The notes under the pieces were generated by a model, which worked only from the letters and a program-made list of their open reading frames with translations, was not told the origin of the DNA and did not search any database. Positions 1-9,342 of a stretch of 39,386 nt of DNA are shown piece by piece. The translations under genes and the position numbers were made by a program. The stretch lies in NCBI GenBank assembly GCA_964418565.1, contig CAYQMB010000015.1, forward strand, positions 1 to 39,386, given 5' to 3'. The stretch's first letter is position 1. Every line of letters begins with the position of its first letter. Source of the DNA: JAQIBY01 sp964418565. GTDB lineage: Bacteria > Bacteroidota > Bacteroidia > Bacteroidales > ML635J-15.

Positions 1-917
1 GGTTTCTCCTTGCTGAGCTCACCCTGGGTGTTGGTCAGAGTTTTATTTCGGGTTCCGATTCGGCCATGCTGTATGATACCTTGCTAAGTCAGAAGCGTGA
101 GCAGCAATATCTGAAATACGAAGGCAGGGTACTGTCCATGGGTAATTTCGCAGAGACCCTGGCTGCACTTGCCGGTGGTTTGCTTGCAGAGGTAAGTCTT
201 CGTTTGCCGTTTCAGGCACAGATTGCAGTGGCAGCCATCGCGATACCGGCAGCCATAACGCTAAGGGAGCCGCCCCGTCATCGGGATATGCAAAAGGGCA
301 GCATGAAAAAGATACTGGGCATTGTGCGACATTCTCTTTTTGAGAACAAGGTATTGCGCTACAACATATTATTTTCTTCCATAGCAGGATGTGCTACCCT
401 AACAATGGCCTGGTTTATCCAGCCATATATGGATAAGATTCTTTCGTTTTCCAAAGCAGAAATTGGAATTGCCTGGGCAGTATTGAATCTGATTGTTGGT
501 CTGACAAGCCTGATTGCCTACCGCATTGAGCGCACGCTTGGTGACGTTAAAACGATACTGGGCATAATGTTGTTTATCGGAATTGGCTATGCATCCATGT
601 GGGTTTTTTCCAGTTTATGGGTTATTCCTTTCATTGTGTTGTTTTATTTCACCCGCGGCGTTGCTACACCCGTACTAAAAGATTACATCAACCGGCTGAC
701 CGCATCTGACAAACGAGCCACGGTATTGTCGGTAAGGAATTTTATCATCCGTATTTTCTTCGCGATTACCGGCCCGTTTTTAGGATGGTATTCTGATCTG
801 TACAGTTTACAGGCTGCCTTGTTGTTATCTGCAGTGGTATTCTTTGTTCTCGGAACGGCCAGTGCCCTGGTATACCTAAAGTGTCACCGGGATAAAAAAC
901 CGGCAACCAGCGCCTAA
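1..917 (+). CDS. MFS transporter, 3' part (5' end outside window)
   Basis: This is the C-terminal three quarters of a major facilitator superfamily permease in the inner membrane. The reading frame is open from base 3, upstream of the internal ATG at 66, so the real start lies before the window. The first visible residues (GVGQSFISGSDSAMLYDTLL) match the region around TM4 of MFS drug or sugar permeases, where SGSxSALLYDTL is common. After it come a charged central loop (EPPRHRDMQKGSMKK) and a second half with about six hydrophobic helices, ending in a short basic tail. The substrate cannot be inferred. The stop overlaps by 4 bp the stop of the convergent ClC gene, and no hairpin terminator separates the two. 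Confidence 0.82.
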   Translation, partial: FLLAELTLGVGQSFISGSDSAMLYDTLLSQKREQQYLKYEGRVLSMGNFAETLAALAGGLLAEVSLRLPFQAQIAVAAIAIPAAITLREPPRHRDMQKGSMKKILGIVRHSLFENKVLRYNILFSSIAGCATLTMAWFIQPYMDKILSFSKAEIGIAWAVLNLIVGLTSLIAYRIERTLGDVKTILGIMLFIGIGYASMWVFSSLWVIPFIVLFYFTRGVATPVLKDYINRLTASDKRATVLSVRNFIIRIFFAITGPFLGWYSDLYSLQAALLLSAVVFFVLGTASALVYLKCHRDKKPATSA

Positions 918-2698
918 TCTTCGGTAATTTCCATCAGTTGTTTTCGGTACACTGAAAAAAGGCTGGATTTACTAATGATGCCTTCGTATTTATCGCCGTC
1001 AACCACAGGCAGATTCCAGGCATCGGTTTTTTTAAATTTCCGCATCACCTGTTGCATAGAATCGTGCATTTGGATAACGGCAGGAGGAATACGCATCAGG
1101 TTTCGCACCCATGTATTATCGTAATGGGATTTATCGAACATGATTTCGCGTATATCCTGAATGTGGATAATGCCTTCGAGTTTATTGTTCTGCCCCACCA
1201 CAGGAAAGATATCGCGCTTTGATTTCGCAATGTATTTCACCAGTTCGCCCAGTGAAGCATCCACCGGTACGGTGACAAATTCCCGTTCAATGACATTTTC
1301 AAGTTTCATGAATGTTAAAACGGCCTTATCCTTATTGTGTGTAATTAGCTGACCCTTACGGGCAAGTTGCATTGTAAAAACAGAGTTTGGCTCAAGCGCT
1401 TTTACGATAACAAATGTAATTGTCACGCAAATCATCAGGGGAATGATGAGGTGATACCCTTTGGTAATTTCGGCAATAAGAAACAAGCCTGTGAGTGGAG
1501 CATGCAGCACTCCGCTCAATGCCCCTGCCATGCCAACCAGAGCAAAATGAGCGGGAGGAATAAGCCGGGTACCGGCAATCATATTAACCACAAAGGCAAA
1601 TGTATAACCGGTAAAGGCTCCTGTAAAGGCGGATGGGGCAAAAATCCCTCCGATCCCACCAGCTGAGATGGTAATGCTTGTCGCAATGCCTTTGAGCAGG
1701 ATAAGCATCACCATAATCAGGATAAATACCCCGACGTAATCTTTGGCTGCAGCCTGATAAAATGTATTGCCAAGCAGGCCGTTGAGATCATGATTTAACA
1801 ATTGCGATATGTTAAAATAGCCTTCGCCCCAGAGTTGCGGGAACACGAAAAGCAAACCTCCCAAAAGGGTGCTGCCGATGAGCCATTTGTACCACGTGGA
1901 TTTCAGTTTATCAAAGCGATGTTCAATCCAGAGGTAAACTTTTGTAAAGTAGAGTGAAACCAATGCAGTAACCAGTGCAAGGACGATGTAATAAGGGATG
2001 TACTCAGGAATAAAGGCATCCGAAATGCTGTACTGAAAGAGCACGCCTTCGCCATAAAAGATGTAAGTAATGATGGTACCGCTCATGGAGGCGATAAGCA
2101 GAGGGATCAGCGAATAGCGTGTGAGATCGATCATAAGCACTTCGATGGCAAACACAATTCCGGCAATTGGTGTATTAAAGATTGCTGAAATTCCTGCAGC
2201 CGATCCGCAGGCAAGCAGCAGAGTCACCTGTTTATAATCCATGCGCAGGAGACGACCAAGGTTAGAACCAAATGAACCACCGGAGCTAATCACAGGAGAC
2301 TCAAGGCCAACGGAACCACCAAGACCGGCAGTAAAAACGCCTCCCAGCACACTGCTGACAATTTTATGGGCTTTCATAATGCTGTTCCGTTTGCTGATAG
2401 CTCCCAGGACAGATGACACATTATGTTTCACTTTATCTTTGATTACCCATTTTTTCAGGAGCATGGCAGCAAGCACGCCAGCAGCCGGCAGCACAAGATA
2501 AATAAGGTGAGTATGGGATGTTTCACGGCTTTCTGTAAACCAGGCTTTAAGTTCAAATACTGCTGATTTTAGCCCAAGCGCAATAAAACCCACAACAATT
2601 CCAATCAGCATAGAACAGGCAAGGAAAAACAAGCGGTTGTTTTTATGCTGAATTCTCCATGTCAGAAACCGTTGCCATATATTTCGGTGTGCGGGCAT
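914..2698 (-). CDS. ClC-family chloride channel/transporter with CBS pair (downstream, divergent copy)
   Basis: Voltage-gated-chloride-channel family membrane protein, 594 aa, with the ClC core at about residues 20-450 and two CBS domains at about 465-590. The gating-glutamate motif is GLESP (Glu133) and the GxFxP anion motif is GGIFAP (350-355). The N-terminal GSGIP motif is not recognisable; the region reads KHNVSSV (91-97). The segment FNTPIAGIVFAIEV (174-187) aligns with the E. coli ClC stretch ending in Glu202-Glu203 and has Val187 at the Glu203 position, as in ClC channels. Tyr445 of E. coli ClC aligns with Phe441. The start shares one base with the stop of the upstream ClC gene (TAATG), which suggests translational coupling and possibly a heterodimer. 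Anion transport is well supported; channel versus exchanger mode and anion choice are inferred. Confidence 0.9.
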   Translation of the reverse strand: MPAHRNIWQRFLTWRIQHKNNRLFFLACSMLIGIVVGFIALGLKSAVFELKAWFTESRETSHTHLIYLVLPAAGVLAAMLLKKWVIKDKVKHNVSSVLGAISKRNSIMKAHKIVSSVLGGVFTAGLGGSVGLESPVISSGGSFGSNLGRLLRMDYKQVTLLLACGSAAGISAIFNTPIAGIVFAIEVLMIDLTRYSLIPLLIASMSGTIITYIFYGEGVLFQYSISDAFIPEYIPYYIVLALVTALVSLYFTKVYLWIEHRFDKLKSTWYKWLIGSTLLGGLLFVFPQLWGEGYFNISQLLNHDLNGLLGNTFYQAAAKDYVGVFILIMVMLILLKGIATSITISAGGIGGIFAPSAFTGAFTGYTFAFVVNMIAGTRLIPPAHFALVGMAGALSGVLHAPLTGLFLIAEITKGYHLIIPLMICVTITFVIVKALEPNSVFTMQLARKGQLITHNKDKAVLTFMKLENVIEREFVTVPVDASLGELVKYIAKSKRDIFPVVGQNNKLEGIIHIQDIREIMFDKSHYDNTWVRNLMRIPPAVIQMHDSMQQVMRKFKKTDAWNLPVVDGDKYEGIISKSSLFSVYRKQLMEITED

Positions 2699-4473
2699 TA
2701 ATCGTCAGAAAATTTCTTGAGCAAGCGGCGGTAATTTGAAAAGACCTTAGCCCTGGACACAAAGCCAACGTATTTTTTACCATCAACCACAGGCAGGTTA
2801 AAATTGCCGGTAAGCTGAAATTTTTCGGCCACTTTTTCCATATTCTCGTTTAAGCTAACAAGGTATGGTTCCGGAGATATCATAATATCCTTCACACTCA
2901 CGCTGTCATACATCTCCGGTTTAAAAATGATATTCCGTATATCATCAAGAACCACAATACCTTTAAGTTCATTGTTATCGGTTAGTACCGGAAAGATATT
3001 ACGGTTGGAACGTGCAATTTGTTTCACCACATCCCCCAGGGTATCCTCTTCGTAAACTTTTCTGAAATTGGTTTCCACCAGGTTTTCAATTTTGAGCATT
3101 GACATTACAGCTTTATCCTTGTGATGAGTCATAAGTTCGCCACGTTTTGCAAGCTGAATGGTATAAACTGAATTGCTGGTGAACAGTTTCACTGTAGCGT
3201 AGGAAATGGCAGCTACGATCATCAGAGGCAGGAAAAGTTCATAACCGCCGGTAATTTCAGCGATGAGGAAAATGGCTGTAAGCGGAGCATGAATAATTCC
3301 GGCAATGGCACCTGCCATCCCAACCAGGGCAAAGTTGGTAGGAGAAATATCCCAACCCAGCCATTTCACGACAAAACTAAACATGAGGCCCAGATTGGAT
3401 CCAAGGAACAAGCTTGGGGCAAAAATTCCCCCGACACCACCTGTATTGAAAGTAACAGCCGTAGCTACCACCTTGAAAAGCAGCACGAAAACAAACACCA
3501 GAATCAGCACGCCAATCTGTCCCTGCAGGCCAAAATAAAAGGTGTTTTCAAACAGGTGTTCTGTGTTACCGCTTAAGGCTGCATTGATGGCTTCATATCC
3601 CTCTCCGTAAAGGCTGGGAAAAAGGAAAATCAAAAAGCCCAGGATAAAACCACCGGTAACTAGTTTGAGAACCCACGAGCGGATGCCAGCAAAAACCCGG
3701 CCGATATACATGTACATTTTCGTGAAATAAACAGACAAAAATCCGGTAAAAATTCCAAGAATAATGTAGAAGGGGATATTGGAGATTTCAAAAGCGTCCA
3801 CAACAGACATCGGGTAAAGGACATTTTGTCCCATAAAAAGGTAGGAAGTCAGCACAGCAGAAGCTGAAGCCAGCAATAGCGGAACAAGAGAAGCCATGGT
3901 CAGGTCGAGCATAATTACCTCCAGGGCAAACACGATGGCTGCAATGGGTGCTTTAAAAATGGCTGCCATAGCTGCAGTTGATGCACAGCCAAGCAAGAGA
4001 ATAATCTGTTTATAGTTGAGGTGAAATAAGCGCCCGAGGTTACTTCCATATGCTGCCCCGGTAGCAACGGTAGGTCCTTCAAGACCCACTGAGCCGCCAA
4101 AGCCAACAGTCAAAGCCGAGGTAACAATGGAGGAATACAAATTATGACCGCGGATTTTTCCTTTGGTTTTACTGATGGAAAACAAGACCGTTGGAATACC
4201 ATGCCCTACGTTGCGACGGATAAGGTAACGGGCAAATATAACCGCCAGTAAAATACCAATAACCGGGTAAAAAATAAACAGAAGGTTTTCAGAATCGGTA
4301 GTAAACCAATCTTTTAGCAGACCCTGGATTAAATGCACAGAATTTTTTATAATAACAGCTACCAAACCCGCAAGTATACCAACAATAATTGCCAGAAATA
4401 TCATAAACGCCCGATCACTTACGTGTCGAATTCTCCAGATAAGCAAGCGTTTAAATAATTTTTGGAAATTCAT
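2698..4473 (-). CDS. ClC-family chloride channel/transporter with CBS pair (upstream copy)
   Basis: Paralogue of the following gene, 591 aa, with the same architecture: ClC core at about 20-445 and tandem CBS domains at about 460-588. Motifs are better kept here: GHGIP (90-94, Ser of GSGIP replaced by His), GLEGP with gating Glu132, GGIFAP (348-353), and Tyr437 at the position of E. coli ClC Tyr445. The internal proton-glutamate position is Val186 (FALEV), as in channel-type ClCs. The CBS domains probably sense adenine nucleotides or ionic state. It is the first gene of a two-gene minus-strand operon. The direct tandem arrangement and shared layout point to an old duplication followed by divergence of the second copy. 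Confidence 0.92.
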   Translation of the reverse strand: MNFQKLFKRLLIWRIRHVSDRAFMIFLAIIVGILAGLVAVIIKNSVHLIQGLLKDWFTTDSENLLFIFYPVIGILLAVIFARYLIRRNVGHGIPTVLFSISKTKGKIRGHNLYSSIVTSALTVGFGGSVGLEGPTVATGAAYGSNLGRLFHLNYKQIILLLGCASTAAMAAIFKAPIAAIVFALEVIMLDLTMASLVPLLLASASAVLTSYLFMGQNVLYPMSVVDAFEISNIPFYIILGIFTGFLSVYFTKMYMYIGRVFAGIRSWVLKLVTGGFILGFLIFLFPSLYGEGYEAINAALSGNTEHLFENTFYFGLQGQIGVLILVFVFVLLFKVVATAVTFNTGGVGGIFAPSLFLGSNLGLMFSFVVKWLGWDISPTNFALVGMAGAIAGIIHAPLTAIFLIAEITGGYELFLPLMIVAAISYATVKLFTSNSVYTIQLAKRGELMTHHKDKAVMSMLKIENLVETNFRKVYEEDTLGDVVKQIARSNRNIFPVLTDNNELKGIVVLDDIRNIIFKPEMYDSVSVKDIMISPEPYLVSLNENMEKVAEKFQLTGNFNLPVVDGKKYVGFVSRAKVFSNYRRLLKKFSDD

Positions 4474-4820
4474 GGCTGCAAATTTAATATTATTCGTGAT
4501 AAATTTATGCTTATATTTGTGTGCTATGCTTTATTTAAATAGGATTTAAGTAAGGGTAGTATTTTAGTTGGGGATAGCTAAAATTAATTGACACATTATA
4601 ATGACAGCAGGTTTATGGAACCCGTGATTGTTGACTGTATAGAAATTTCAAAGGAAAACAGCCTCTTGCACAGACAAGATGCTAACATGCCTATTGTACC
4701 GTTAGCACTATCAAGGGGGTATTCCATGTAAGCATGTTATTTAAAACCAGGATGAACGTGTATAAGTTATTGATATATGAATATTTTTTTTATTTTTACA
4801 TTTGAAAACCAGGCAAGCCT
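4474..4820. other. Intergenic region between divergent ClC operon and adhesin region
   Basis: A 347-bp AT-rich stretch with no credible ORF. It holds small inverted repeats: TAACATGC at 4683-4690 with GCATGTTA at 4732-4739, GCTAAC at 4681-4686 with GTTAGC at 4701-4706, and TTTTAG at 4562-4567 with CTAAAA at 4578-4583. Promoters for both divergent transcripts should lie here. A TAnnTTTG-like -7 element occurs at 4797-4804 close to the plus-strand start. No function is assigned to the structured part. Confidence 0.5.
4797..4804 (+). promoter_or_regulatory. Candidate Bacteroidota -7 element before the adhesin region
   Basis: TACATTTG fits the TAnnTTTG -7 consensus of Bacteroidota sigma factor promoters. 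The best upstream partner (TATTG at 4768-4772) is 24 bp away, longer than the usual 19-21. Only 16 bp separate the element from the ATG at 4821, which would leave a very short leader. The assignment is tentative. Confidence 0.3.
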
Positions 4821-5351
4821 ATGAAACTATTCAGACTTATTGTTGTTGCAATTATCATATCTATATCCGGCCTTTCGTATGGGCAAAATGACGATTTAAA
4901 AGCGTTTTCGGAAGAACAATTAGCACGCCTTGACAAAAGCGATGCAGAACGGGTAAACGCTCCCAACACAGATGTAAAAATTGCTCCACCGGAGAGCTTT
5001 GTAAAAGAATCCACCATTAACGGATTTATCCACAAGGGCTCATCCACAAGCATTCAGGTTATCACAATCCGAAATGCAGGCTACCAATCCGTTACAAAAT
5101 CATTAACCAATGAATACTTTGAAAAGCAAGGATTTACGCTGGAAAAAACCGAAGAGATGATTTTACAAAACGGGGAACCGGCAAAATTATACATAACCAG
5201 CTTTTCTACAAATGCCGAAAAATACCAGCGGATATTCTTTTTCACAGGCAAAGAAAACACAATATGGATAAATGTCAATTATCCGAAAATTGTTGAAGGC
5301 TTACTCTATAAACCAGTTATTTCAAGTTTAAAAACCGTTAGTCAGGGCTAA
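4821..5351 (+). CDS. Small secreted protein, possible PsbP/DcrB-like fold
   Basis: A 176-aa protein with a clear signal peptide (hydrophobic residues 6-18, cleavage likely after SYG at about 21) and no lipobox, so it is periplasmic or exported. I do not recognise a family with certainty. The order of elements in residues 55-172 resembles the Mog1/PsbP/DcrB alpha-beta fold: a PPESF..., GFIHKGSSTSIQV start, an amphipathic helix near SLTNEYFEKQG, a GEPAKLYI strand, then TIWINVNYP and a final helix with ISSLKTV. This is a pattern-level guess. It lies 6 bp upstream of the 1326-aa SprB-module protein and probably shares its transcript, suggesting an accessory role for the cargo or its secretion. 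No T9SS C-terminal domain is present. Confidence 0.75.
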   Translation: MKLFRLIVVAIIISISGLSYGQNDDLKAFSEEQLARLDKSDAERVNAPNTDVKIAPPESFVKESTINGFIHKGSSTSIQVITIRNAGYQSVTKSLTNEYFEKQGFTLEKTEEMILQNGEPAKLYITSFSTNAEKYQRIFFFTGKENTIWINVNYPKIVEGLLYKPVISSLKTVSQG

Positions 5352-5357
5352 GCTACC

Positions 5358-8300
5358 ATGAAACGATTTATTATTTTTCCCATTATCCTAATGCTGTTTT
5401 CACTGACAAAAGTATTTGCTCAGGATGAAAACATGCTACAGCACTTTATTCATTATTCAGCTTACGATCAAAACATGTGGGGACCGGATTCCTCATATGA
5501 TATTGACGTAGAACACACATTTTTTGATGTCAATATTGATGAGGAATGGGGCTTTACTGAAATCACTGAGGTATTCGGGCAGGAGTTTGGTGTCGGTTTT
5601 GTTACCGGGATTGATGCTTTGCTTTCATCAACATATGAAGCGCACGGATTTAACACAGGTTCATTCGATCTGGATTACCCGGTAGAAATCACCCTGGATT
5701 TCCCCAACGATGACAGTTTTGTTTACGGTGGACCTGCAACCATAAGCACGTGGTATGATGTACAGCCCGGCTGGGATCTGACAACGCATTTTCCGCCCGT
5801 TGGTGTCACCACGCTTGATCTGGAATACATGATTGATCCCTATATGGATTTTGTTGTCTGTGTCTTTGGATGCGACACCACTCACATTATTCCACCGGAT
5901 ATGCAGGTACCATACAGTCTGGATACATTGTTTCACATCAATGCATTATCTGATCCCAACTACTCGGTTTACCCCTGCTGGGAAGGCGGAGAGTTTCAGT
6001 TTTGCCACGATTACAACGATTCCATTGTCATCGAGGATTGGTTTGACATTGGCATGACAGCCTGGGTAACACTCCCTTATGTTGAAACAGAAGATCATAT
6101 CGATCCGGAAAGTCAGTGCCTTATTGCCTCCGGAGACAGCCTGTATATGAATGTTCATGTTGATATCATCGAATTTTTGCACAGCATGGCAGGATTAATA
6201 CCACCTCCCGACGGAGACAACATCCAGGCTGCCCTTGAGTTCCTAAATGACACCATACAGTATCCGTTTGAAACCCCGCTTGGAGACGTTACTGCCAATA
6301 TTGCCTATGAATTACTCGGGGCTGATTTTGATGTGTACAATTACATGCATCAGGACATTTCTTTTTGTCCCACCATCTGGGCAAACCTGTCGTTTCCAAT
6401 TAGTCTGCCATACGAAATTACTGATCCGGATAACGGAGACGCACTATACGAAGACGGAGACAATGACACAATTGCCGTTCCTGTAGGCCATGATCTGACA
6501 ATCACCTACCCCTGCCATGGGGAATCGCCATATGAAGATTCCATGTATGTGGGCGTTGAATACGATATTTCACCAACCATAACCAACCACACCTGGGATT
6601 CTCTGGCTTTTGTCATTTCCATAGATGCGCTAACGGTATCCATTTCGATAGAGACACCCTTTAAAAAAGCCATTGAGGCAGATACGTTACCGGGATTCAC
6701 CCTTCCACCTGTTACAGGCAATACCAATGAGCCCATTTATGCTGAAGCACCGGCCATTTATTCGCCCGGCGTTGAACTCGAAGATGATAAAAACGGCGCC
6801 AAAGACATCGGCCCCTGGGAAATCGGGCCACTGTTGGAGTGGGAAATCCCGATTGGCAGTGCAGACCTGACATGGTTCCACGAAACCTGGGATATGGAGA
6901 ACTTTATTCAGGATACTGTTTTTCCGGGCACATACATAGTTCCGTTTGATAAATCGGAGCTCAATCTGAACATGTACATCACCCAGGGATCCTATTGCTA
7001 TGGCGACACCTTGGGCTACATTTATGCTCAGGCAACAGACAGCCTGGCGCCCCTGACATATCACTGGAGCACAGGAGAAACACACACCGGCATTATGCAC
7101 AGTCTGGATTCACTGAATGCCGCTCCCGGTTATTACAGCGTTACGGCAACTGACGATTATGGATGTACAACGGAAGATGATTATACAGTGGAAATAAACC
7201 CACCGCTTATTTACGACCTGTCCGGCACGGATATCTTGTGTCATGGCGAACACACAGGTATTATTACAGCCTCTGTAGCCGGTGGTACGCCTCCTTATTT
7301 TTATGACTGGTCTGACGGAGCTCAACCCAACGGCCTGGGACAAGACAGTGCCTACAACCTGCCGGCGGGAATGCATTACGTAACCATAACCGACTGGATG
7401 GGTTGCAGTGCCATTGATTCAATGTATTTATCAGAACCACCCACGGCTATTGCTATGGATTACTCCAGTACACCGGTAAGCTGCTACAGCGATTCAAACG
7501 GAAGCATTTCGGTATCACCATACGACGGAACACCACCATACAGCATCGACTGGGATAATCCTGAGCTTGTGGGATACAATCCTCAAAATGTCCCCGGTGG
7601 ACTGTATACGGTTTCCATTACTGATGATAACGGCTGCGTGCTTGAACAGGATATTGAGGTTATCCGGCCAGACAGCCTTGTTGTCACTGCTGTTGATTCA
7701 GACATTACCTGCAACGGTGATGAGAATGGGTATGTGGCATTGCATCCGGAGGGTGGCACAGCACCATATTCTTATCGCTGGTTCCATGATTTAAGTATAG
7801 ACACGGACTCACTGGGCAATCTACCTCCGGGATTTTATATGGTATCCGTTACCGATTCTCACGGATGCGAAGATACCGTATCTGCCTATGTCACCCAGCC
7901 AGACAGTTTGCTGATTGATATCAGCACCCAAAACCCAACATGCCATGGTGCAAGTGACGGCTGGATTGCATTTACACCTCTTGGTGGCACAGCTCCCTAC
8001 ACCATCGACTGGGCAGGTCATCCCGAATTGCACAACGTGGATTCCGTTAATCATCTTGATGATGGCACGTATGAGATAAGCATTACAGACGATCACAATT
8101 GCCTTTATGTGGAAAGCATTGAGCTTACTGAACCACAAAATCTCTCGGTAAGCTTTATTGATACAACAGTCATATCTTGTAACGGCATGGCTGATGGCGC
8201 TGTGATTGCATCAGCAGAAGGAGGAACACCATCCTATACATACCACTGGAATAATGTACCGGAACATAATGACAGCATAGCAACAAACCTGGTTGCAGGA

Positions 8301-9338
8301 ACAGAATACTACGTTTCAGTTACAGATGAACACGGCTGTAACTCTGCCCCTGCATACATCACTTTAAATGAACCCGATGTTCTTGAGTTGGATAATCTCA
8401 GTACAGAACCCGTGGAATGTGGTGTGGCTGCAGGATCAGGGCATACAGAAGCAGATGGTGGTACTCCGCCTTATGCATTTAACTGGGGCAATGGTGAAAC
8501 CGGCAGCAATCCGGATTCTTTGCCACTGGGTATTGTTGGCATCACCGTAACCGACGACCATGGCTGCACAGATACAAGCAGCATTGAGGTTGGCCGGACA
8601 GGCAGTGTCACAGGAATGGCAAATCTGATTGAGGAAATTCGTTGTTATGGCGATTCCAGTGCTGTTGCACAGGCAAAATTGCCAAACAGCTTCCCGCCAA
8701 TCACCTACCACTGGTACAACGAAGAAGATGTTGTTGTACGTGAAGGTGATACGGTATATCAGCTTCCTGCAGGAAATTATTATGTTCATGCCTCTGACCG
8801 TTTCAATTGTTCAGATACCATGTTTGTTTCTGTAAGCCAGCCCGACAGCATTAATCCGGGTTTTGAGCTTGTTTCTCCCTCCTGCTCCGGCGAACAGGAT
8901 GGCGAGATATTAACAAACACCACCGGTGGCACATCCCCATACAATTACGCCTGGTCAACCGGCTCCTACGAACCGGAATTAACAGGCATACAGGAAGGCT
9001 ATTATACCTTAACAATCACAGATTTCTTCAATTGTGAAGCAAGTTTTGATATCGCACTTGAGGAAGCTGAATATTGCGTTACTGTGCATAACACGATAAC
9101 ACCAAATGGTGATGGCAAAAACGATGTCTGGTATATAGAAAACATTGAGGAATTCCCGTACTCTGAAGTATGGATATACAACCGTAACGGACAGGAGATT
9201 TATTATAAGAAAGCGTATCAAAATACGTGGAACGGAAAATTCAATGGCAATGCGTTGCCTGAAGGTACATATTTTTATTTGATTGATCTTGGCAACGGAA
9301 AAGAGGTCATCAAAGGATACATAACAATAATCCGCTAG
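5358..9338 (+). CDS. Secreted SprB-repeat protein with CHU_C (type B T9SS) C-terminal domain
   Basis: A 1326-aa surface or secreted protein. A signal peptide (about 1-21, ending VFAQ) is followed by a region of about 520 residues (22-540) that I do not recognise: acidic, rich in aromatic and beta-type sequence, with several Cys. Nine SprB-type modules follow (about 545-1235), each with C-x-G at the start, GGTPPYxYxW in the middle and VTDxxGC at the end. The last about 88 residues are a gliding-motility-associated C-terminal domain (ITPNGDGKNDVW, IYNRNGQEIY, LPEGTYFYLIDLGNG), the type B sorting signal of the T9SS. The PorP/SprF gene starts 4 bp downstream, as expected for a dedicated secretion helper. 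The likely role is adhesion; the novel N-terminal domain may be the functional head with SprB modules as stalk. Confidence 0.9.
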   Translation: MKRFIIFPIILMLFSLTKVFAQDENMLQHFIHYSAYDQNMWGPDSSYDIDVEHTFFDVNIDEEWGFTEITEVFGQEFGVGFVTGIDALLSSTYEAHGFNTGSFDLDYPVEITLDFPNDDSFVYGGPATISTWYDVQPGWDLTTHFPPVGVTTLDLEYMIDPYMDFVVCVFGCDTTHIIPPDMQVPYSLDTLFHINALSDPNYSVYPCWEGGEFQFCHDYNDSIVIEDWFDIGMTAWVTLPYVETEDHIDPESQCLIASGDSLYMNVHVDIIEFLHSMAGLIPPPDGDNIQAALEFLNDTIQYPFETPLGDVTANIAYELLGADFDVYNYMHQDISFCPTIWANLSFPISLPYEITDPDNGDALYEDGDNDTIAVPVGHDLTITYPCHGESPYEDSMYVGVEYDISPTITNHTWDSLAFVISIDALTVSISIETPFKKAIEADTLPGFTLPPVTGNTNEPIYAEAPAIYSPGVELEDDKNGAKDIGPWEIGPLLEWEIPIGSADLTWFHETWDMENFIQDTVFPGTYIVPFDKSELNLNMYITQGSYCYGDTLGYIYAQATDSLAPLTYHWSTGETHTGIMHSLDSLNAAPGYYSVTATDDYGCTTEDDYTVEINPPLIYDLSGTDILCHGEHTGIITASVAGGTPPYFYDWSDGAQPNGLGQDSAYNLPAGMHYVTITDWMGCSAIDSMYLSEPPTAIAMDYSSTPVSCYSDSNGSISVSPYDGTPPYSIDWDNPELVGYNPQNVPGGLYTVSITDDNGCVLEQDIEVIRPDSLVVTAVDSDITCNGDENGYVALHPEGGTAPYSYRWFHDLSIDTDSLGNLPPGFYMVSVTDSHGCEDTVSAYVTQPDSLLIDISTQNPTCHGASDGWIAFTPLGGTAPYTIDWAGHPELHNVDSVNHLDDGTYEISITDDHNCLYVESIELTEPQNLSVSFIDTTVISCNGMADGAVIASAEGGTPSYTYHWNNVPEHNDSIATNLVAGTEYYVSVTDEHGCNSAPAYITLNEPDVLELDNLSTEPVECGVAAGSGHTEADGGTPPYAFNWGNGETGSNPDSLPLGIVGITVTDDHGCTDTSSIEVGRTGSVTGMANLIEEIRCYGDSSAVAQAKLPNSFPPITYHWYNEEDVVVREGDTVYQLPAGNYYVHASDRFNCSDTMFVSVSQPDSINPGFELVSPSCSGEQDGEILTNTTGGTSPYNYAWSTGSYEPELTGIQEGYYTLTITDFFNCEASFDIALEEAEYCVTVHNTITPNGDGKNDVWYIENIEEFPYSEVWIYNRNGQEIYYKKAYQNTWNGKFNGNALPEGTYFYLIDLGNGKEVIKGYITIIR

Positions 9339-9342
9339 GACA

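Noticed and set aside
4479..4486. TAAATTTG on the minus strand just before the upstream ClC start
   Set aside because: It matches the -7 consensus but is only 5 bp from the ATG and has no TTTG partner at the right distance; a leaderless transcript would be needed.
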